From an uncultured Flavobacteriia bacterium (GTDB lineage Bacteria; Bacteroidota; Bacteroidia; Flavobacteriales_D; Crocinitomicaceae): 7,349 nt of DNA. How positions within the stretch are numbered: position 1 is the stretch's first letter; every line of letters begins with the position of its first letter. Both the position numbers and the translations under genes were made by a program. Where the stretch lies: the NCBI GenBank assembly GCA_903887095.1, contig CAISOQ010000106.1:1-7349 (forward strand), in the 5' to 3' direction. This document shows positions 4,784-7,349 of the stretch, piece by piece. The notes under the pieces are model-generated. The model searched no databases, had not been told where the DNA came from, and saw nothing but the letters and a program-made list of their open reading frames with translations.

Positions 4784-7349
4784 TTAGTCTATGTACTCGT
4801 TTTTATCAAGCCGTGCTTGTACCTCTGCAATATTTTTAGACTTTTTATCCTGTCGCGTTTTAATAGATGTTTCGGTAAAGTATTTATGCATGGTCAAAAA
4901 GGATAGTTGTATTTCATCCCACTTTCTATCACTGTCAATTTTTCCATGTTCCTTAAGTTCTCTTCGCAATTTATCTGCTATTTCATGGAAATCGTCGCGG
5001 CCTAAATAGTCAAGGTCGGCATCACACATTATTTCCTCCAACTTGTTTTTTGGTTGATGAGGAATTTGAGTCACATAAATCAGCTCCTTTATCGTTTCAA
5101 TGTGTTGTTTGGTATACCCATATTTAGGAAGAATCTCCTCAGCTAAACGCGCACCCACGGGCTCGTTTTTATCATACTGTTCAACAAATCCCGCATCATG
5201 ATAAGTCGCGGCTGACTTTAACAGGAAAAGTCCCTCATCCGTCACTCCCTCCATCAACGCAATTCGCTCAACAGCCTTTACAACGTCTTTAGTGTGTTCA
5301 ATACTATGATAATGTAATTTTTCTGAAAGACCCTTTTCAAGAACTTTAATAATGTGTCGCTCTGCTTTGTAATAATTAATCGAGCTATAGTGATGTAGGT
5401 TGACAATTTGATGAAAACGTTCGTTAGGATAGATTCCATCTCCATTAACAGAAAGCTCGGGCTTGATCCTTTCAACGGTGTACATATCGATTAAACCCAT
5501 TCCCTTGGATTGTACCTTCCCTCTAAAAACACATTCAAAATACGGCTCAATCAAGACAAAGGTGTTTCCTGATATTGTTACTTTCCCTGGTTCGCCCAAC
5601 ATTTCCATTCTTTGTGCCTGGTTCACTGTTGATCCCCAAATATCATATGCCAAACGCTCGCTTCCAATCACCCCGGCTGTTACCTCTCCGGTGTTTATTC
5701 CTAATCTAAGTTCCCAATATTCATCATTTGTAATGATTGCCTCATTCTTAAGTTTTCGCATGTACTCTTGAATTTGAAGAGCGGCAATACATGCGTCAAT
5801 TGGATTGGTATTATTACGAACAGGAACGCCTCCCGCACACATATAAGCGTCCCCAATCGTTTTTATTTTCTCTAAATTGTTTTTAACGATAATTTCATCA
5901 AATTTTCGAAAATAAACATCAAGCTTACTAACGAGTTCTGTCGGGTTCATGTACTCGGCAATTTTGGTAAACCCAACGAAATCTGTGAACAATACAGACA
6001 CCGTTTTATAAGCTCTTGCACTTGCTTTTCCTTTGTTTTTTAACTCCTCGATGGTTTCTGCTGGAATAATATTCTTTAAAAGCTTTTCTGTCTTATCTTT
6101 TTCTATCTGTAACAATTGCTGTTGCTCTTCTACCTTATTTTTTTCTTCCTGCAGCTGCTGTTTTTGATTTTCGATTTTTTCGTTTTGAGCCCTTATTTCC
6201 CTTGTTCTCTCAGCGATCTTCATCTCCAAGCGCACTTGCTCACGTCTTTCTGATTCAATTCTTTTACGAATAAACCACCAAACAATTAAGGCTGATAAAA
6301 CGAAGGCACATAAAATAAACCACCAACTTGCCCAATAAGGCGGTTTTATGTGAATAGACAATATAGCCGGGGTGCCCCAACCTCCTTCACCTAATCGTGC
6401 AAAAATCTTTAACGTATAATCACCCGAAGAAAGCGCGTTGAAATGAAGTTCATTCGAATTACCTATTAATATTTCGCCTTCATCTGATCCCTCAAGAATG
6501 TATTTATAATTGATCTGATCGGGGTTGCTCAAATCAGATGGCTGAAACCTCAGAGTAAAGCTTCTTTGTTTGTACTTCAGCTCTATTTGGTCTGTAAGAG
6601 GAACTGGCTTGCTAAAAGGCGAACCTTTTTCGTTTGGTCGCAACCATCCTTTATCAAATTTAAACTTAGTTATAATGACATCTACATCTTTCGAGCTGCC
6701 CGTAAGTTCTTGTGGATCAAAATAATTATACCCATAAATACCACCAAAATAAAGTTCACCTGTTTTTGAGCGCAAATGTGCACCAAGGTTAAACTCATTA
6801 CTCATGAGCCCGTCCTTTTCAGTATAATTAGTAAATTTTCGTGTTTCTGAATTATACCTTGACAACCCCTTGTTTGTGCTCATCCAGAGATTTTTCTCTC
6901 TGTCTTGCATTACACAATAAATAACGTTATTTGGTAGCCCGTCTTTTTTGGTTAAAATATCGATTTTTTTAGAGGATAAATTCAAGTGGATCAACCCTGA
7001 GCCGAATGTTCCCATCCAAAACTCATCCTTACTGATTTGGTGAATACTACTTATGTAATCTTTCGATTTTTTTAATAGTAGAGCGTTGTAAGCATAAGGA
7101 ACTATTTTAAAACCCTCTTTTGCTGTTTTTAACAAACTTAATTCTCCTGAACTTGTAGCAAACCAAACCCTATTTTGCTTGTCTTTAAATATAACTCTAC
7201 ACGCTCCTGAAGTAATACTATTTGATGGTGACTTTGGATTAAACTCAAATGTTTGAGTTTTTTTCTTTTTAAAATCAATATAAATAACTCCTGCTTTTGT
7301 GCCTAAAAAGTATTCGTTCTCCTTCCATTTCAAAATAGAATAAAAGATC
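4784..7349 (-). CDS. Membrane sensor: beta-propeller/Y_Y_Y - class III adenylate cyclase - HD domain, 5'-partial
   Basis: Frame is open to the right edge (the TTG at 7333 is preceded by ...IFYSI), so the N-terminus, probably a signal peptide and more propeller blades, is missing. Numbering from that TTG (849 residues): Reg_prop-type propeller blades ~1-210 (FWMGTFGSGL, LWMSTNKGLSRY); Y_Y_Y domain ~245-332; membrane helix ~334-356; long coiled coil ~360-420; linker LLKNIIPAETIEELK; class III cyclase ~441-622; HD domain ~655-820. The cyclase has both metal aspartates, D451 (FTDFVGFT) and D495 (KTIGDAYM), the transition-state pair N571/R575, and the adenine-selecting pair K491/D564, so it should make cAMP rather than cGMP. 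The HD domain has H676/H680, H712-D713 and DADLD at 771-775, as in metal-dependent phosphohydrolases. Predicted topology: periplasmic propeller, cytoplasmic enzymes. Ligand and HD substrate unknown. The IS lies 15 bp past its stop. Confidence 0.88.
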   Translation of the reverse strand, partial: IFYSILKWKENEYFLGTKAGVIYIDFKKKKTQTFEFNPKSPSNSITSGACRVIFKDKQNRVWFATSSGELSLLKTAKEGFKIVPYAYNALLLKKSKDYISSIHQISKDEFWMGTFGSGLIHLNLSSKKIDILTKKDGLPNNVIYCVMQDREKNLWMSTNKGLSRYNSETRKFTNYTEKDGLMSNEFNLGAHLRSKTGELYFGGIYGYNYFDPQELTGSSKDVDVIITKFKFDKGWLRPNEKGSPFSKPVPLTDQIELKYKQRSFTLRFQPSDLSNPDQINYKYILEGSDEGEILIGNSNELHFNALSSGDYTLKIFARLGEGGWGTPAILSIHIKPPYWASWWFILCAFVLSALIVWWFIRKRIESERREQVRLEMKIAERTREIRAQNEKIENQKQQLQEEKNKVEEQQQLLQIEKDKTEKLLKNIIPAETIEELKNKGKASARAYKTVSVLFTDFVGFTKIAEYMNPTELVSKLDVYFRKFDEIIVKNNLEKIKTIGDAYMCAGGVPVRNNTNPIDACIAALQIQEYMRKLKNEAIITNDEYWELRLGINTGEVTAGVIGSERLAYDIWGSTVNQAQRMEMLGEPGKVTISGNTFVLIEPYFECVFRGKVQSKGMGLIDMYTVERIKPELSVNGDGIYPNERFHQIVNLHHYSSINYYKAERHIIKVLEKGLSEKLHYHSIEHTKDVVKAVERIALMEGVTDEGLFLLKSAATYHDAGFVEQYDKNEPVGARLAEEILPKYGYTKQHIETIKELIYVTQIPHQPKNKLEEIMCDADLDYLGRDDFHEIADKLRRELKEHGKIDSDRKWDEIQLSFLTMHKYFTETSIKTRQDKKSKNIAEVQARLDKNEYID

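Noticed and set aside
4791..6769. Several plus-strand frames of 67 to 102 codons, and a 65-codon minus-strand frame at 5278-5475, inside the sensor gene
   Set aside because: All overlap the conserved cyclase, HD or propeller coding sequence in other frames, without promoter or family evidence.
1..7349. CRISPR array, tRNA, rRNA, riboswitch, toxin-antitoxin or defence genes
   Set aside because: No regularly spaced repeats, RNA-gene landmarks or matching protein families were seen on either strand; nearly all sequence is covered by the five loci listed.

Overview
The window looks like chromosomal DNA from an AT-rich member of the Bacteroidota, perhaps Flavobacteriia-like. The evidence is the gene content (a bacterial GH3-family protein, a two-domain Usp protein, a Reg_prop/Y_Y_Y sensor fused to a class III cyclase), Bacteroidota-type -7 promoter boxes (TAnnTTTG) before two genes, and start codons without Shine-Dalgarno sequences. 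The genus cannot be set from sequence alone.

Layout: (1) 2-895 (+), a DMT/EamA transporter whose first codons lie off the left edge. (2) 892-2412 (-), a GH3-family acyl-adenylating protein, convergent with the transporter; the two stop codons overlap by 4 bp. (3) 2413-2553, a divergent intergenic region with a -7 box for each flanking gene, a 13-bp palindrome and an 8-bp direct repeat. (4) 2554-3375 (+), a tandem universal stress protein, followed by a strong hairpin terminator at 3393-3419. (5) 3426-4768, a complete IS3-family insertion sequence with 25-bp imperfect terminal inverted repeats, a TCT target duplication, orfA and orfB in the -1 frame, and an A AAA AAG slippery heptamer. (6) 4784-7349 (-), the C-terminal ~850 residues of a large membrane sensor: beta-propeller, Y_Y_Y domain, one membrane helix, coiled coil, class III adenylate cyclase and a C-terminal HD phosphohydrolase domain. 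Its N-terminus is beyond the right edge.

The transporter, GH3 and Usp genes are probably independent housekeeping or accessory genes rather than a pathway. The most notable points are the sensor that carries a predicted cAMP-making domain and a predicted phosphohydrolase domain in one chain, and the way the IS landed. It split the sensor gene from what appears to have been a bidirectional terminator shared with the usp gene. The IS also carries, inside the last codons of its transposase, a hairpin plus T-tract oriented to stop transcription coming from the sensor gene, so the element may both protect itself and replace the lost terminator.
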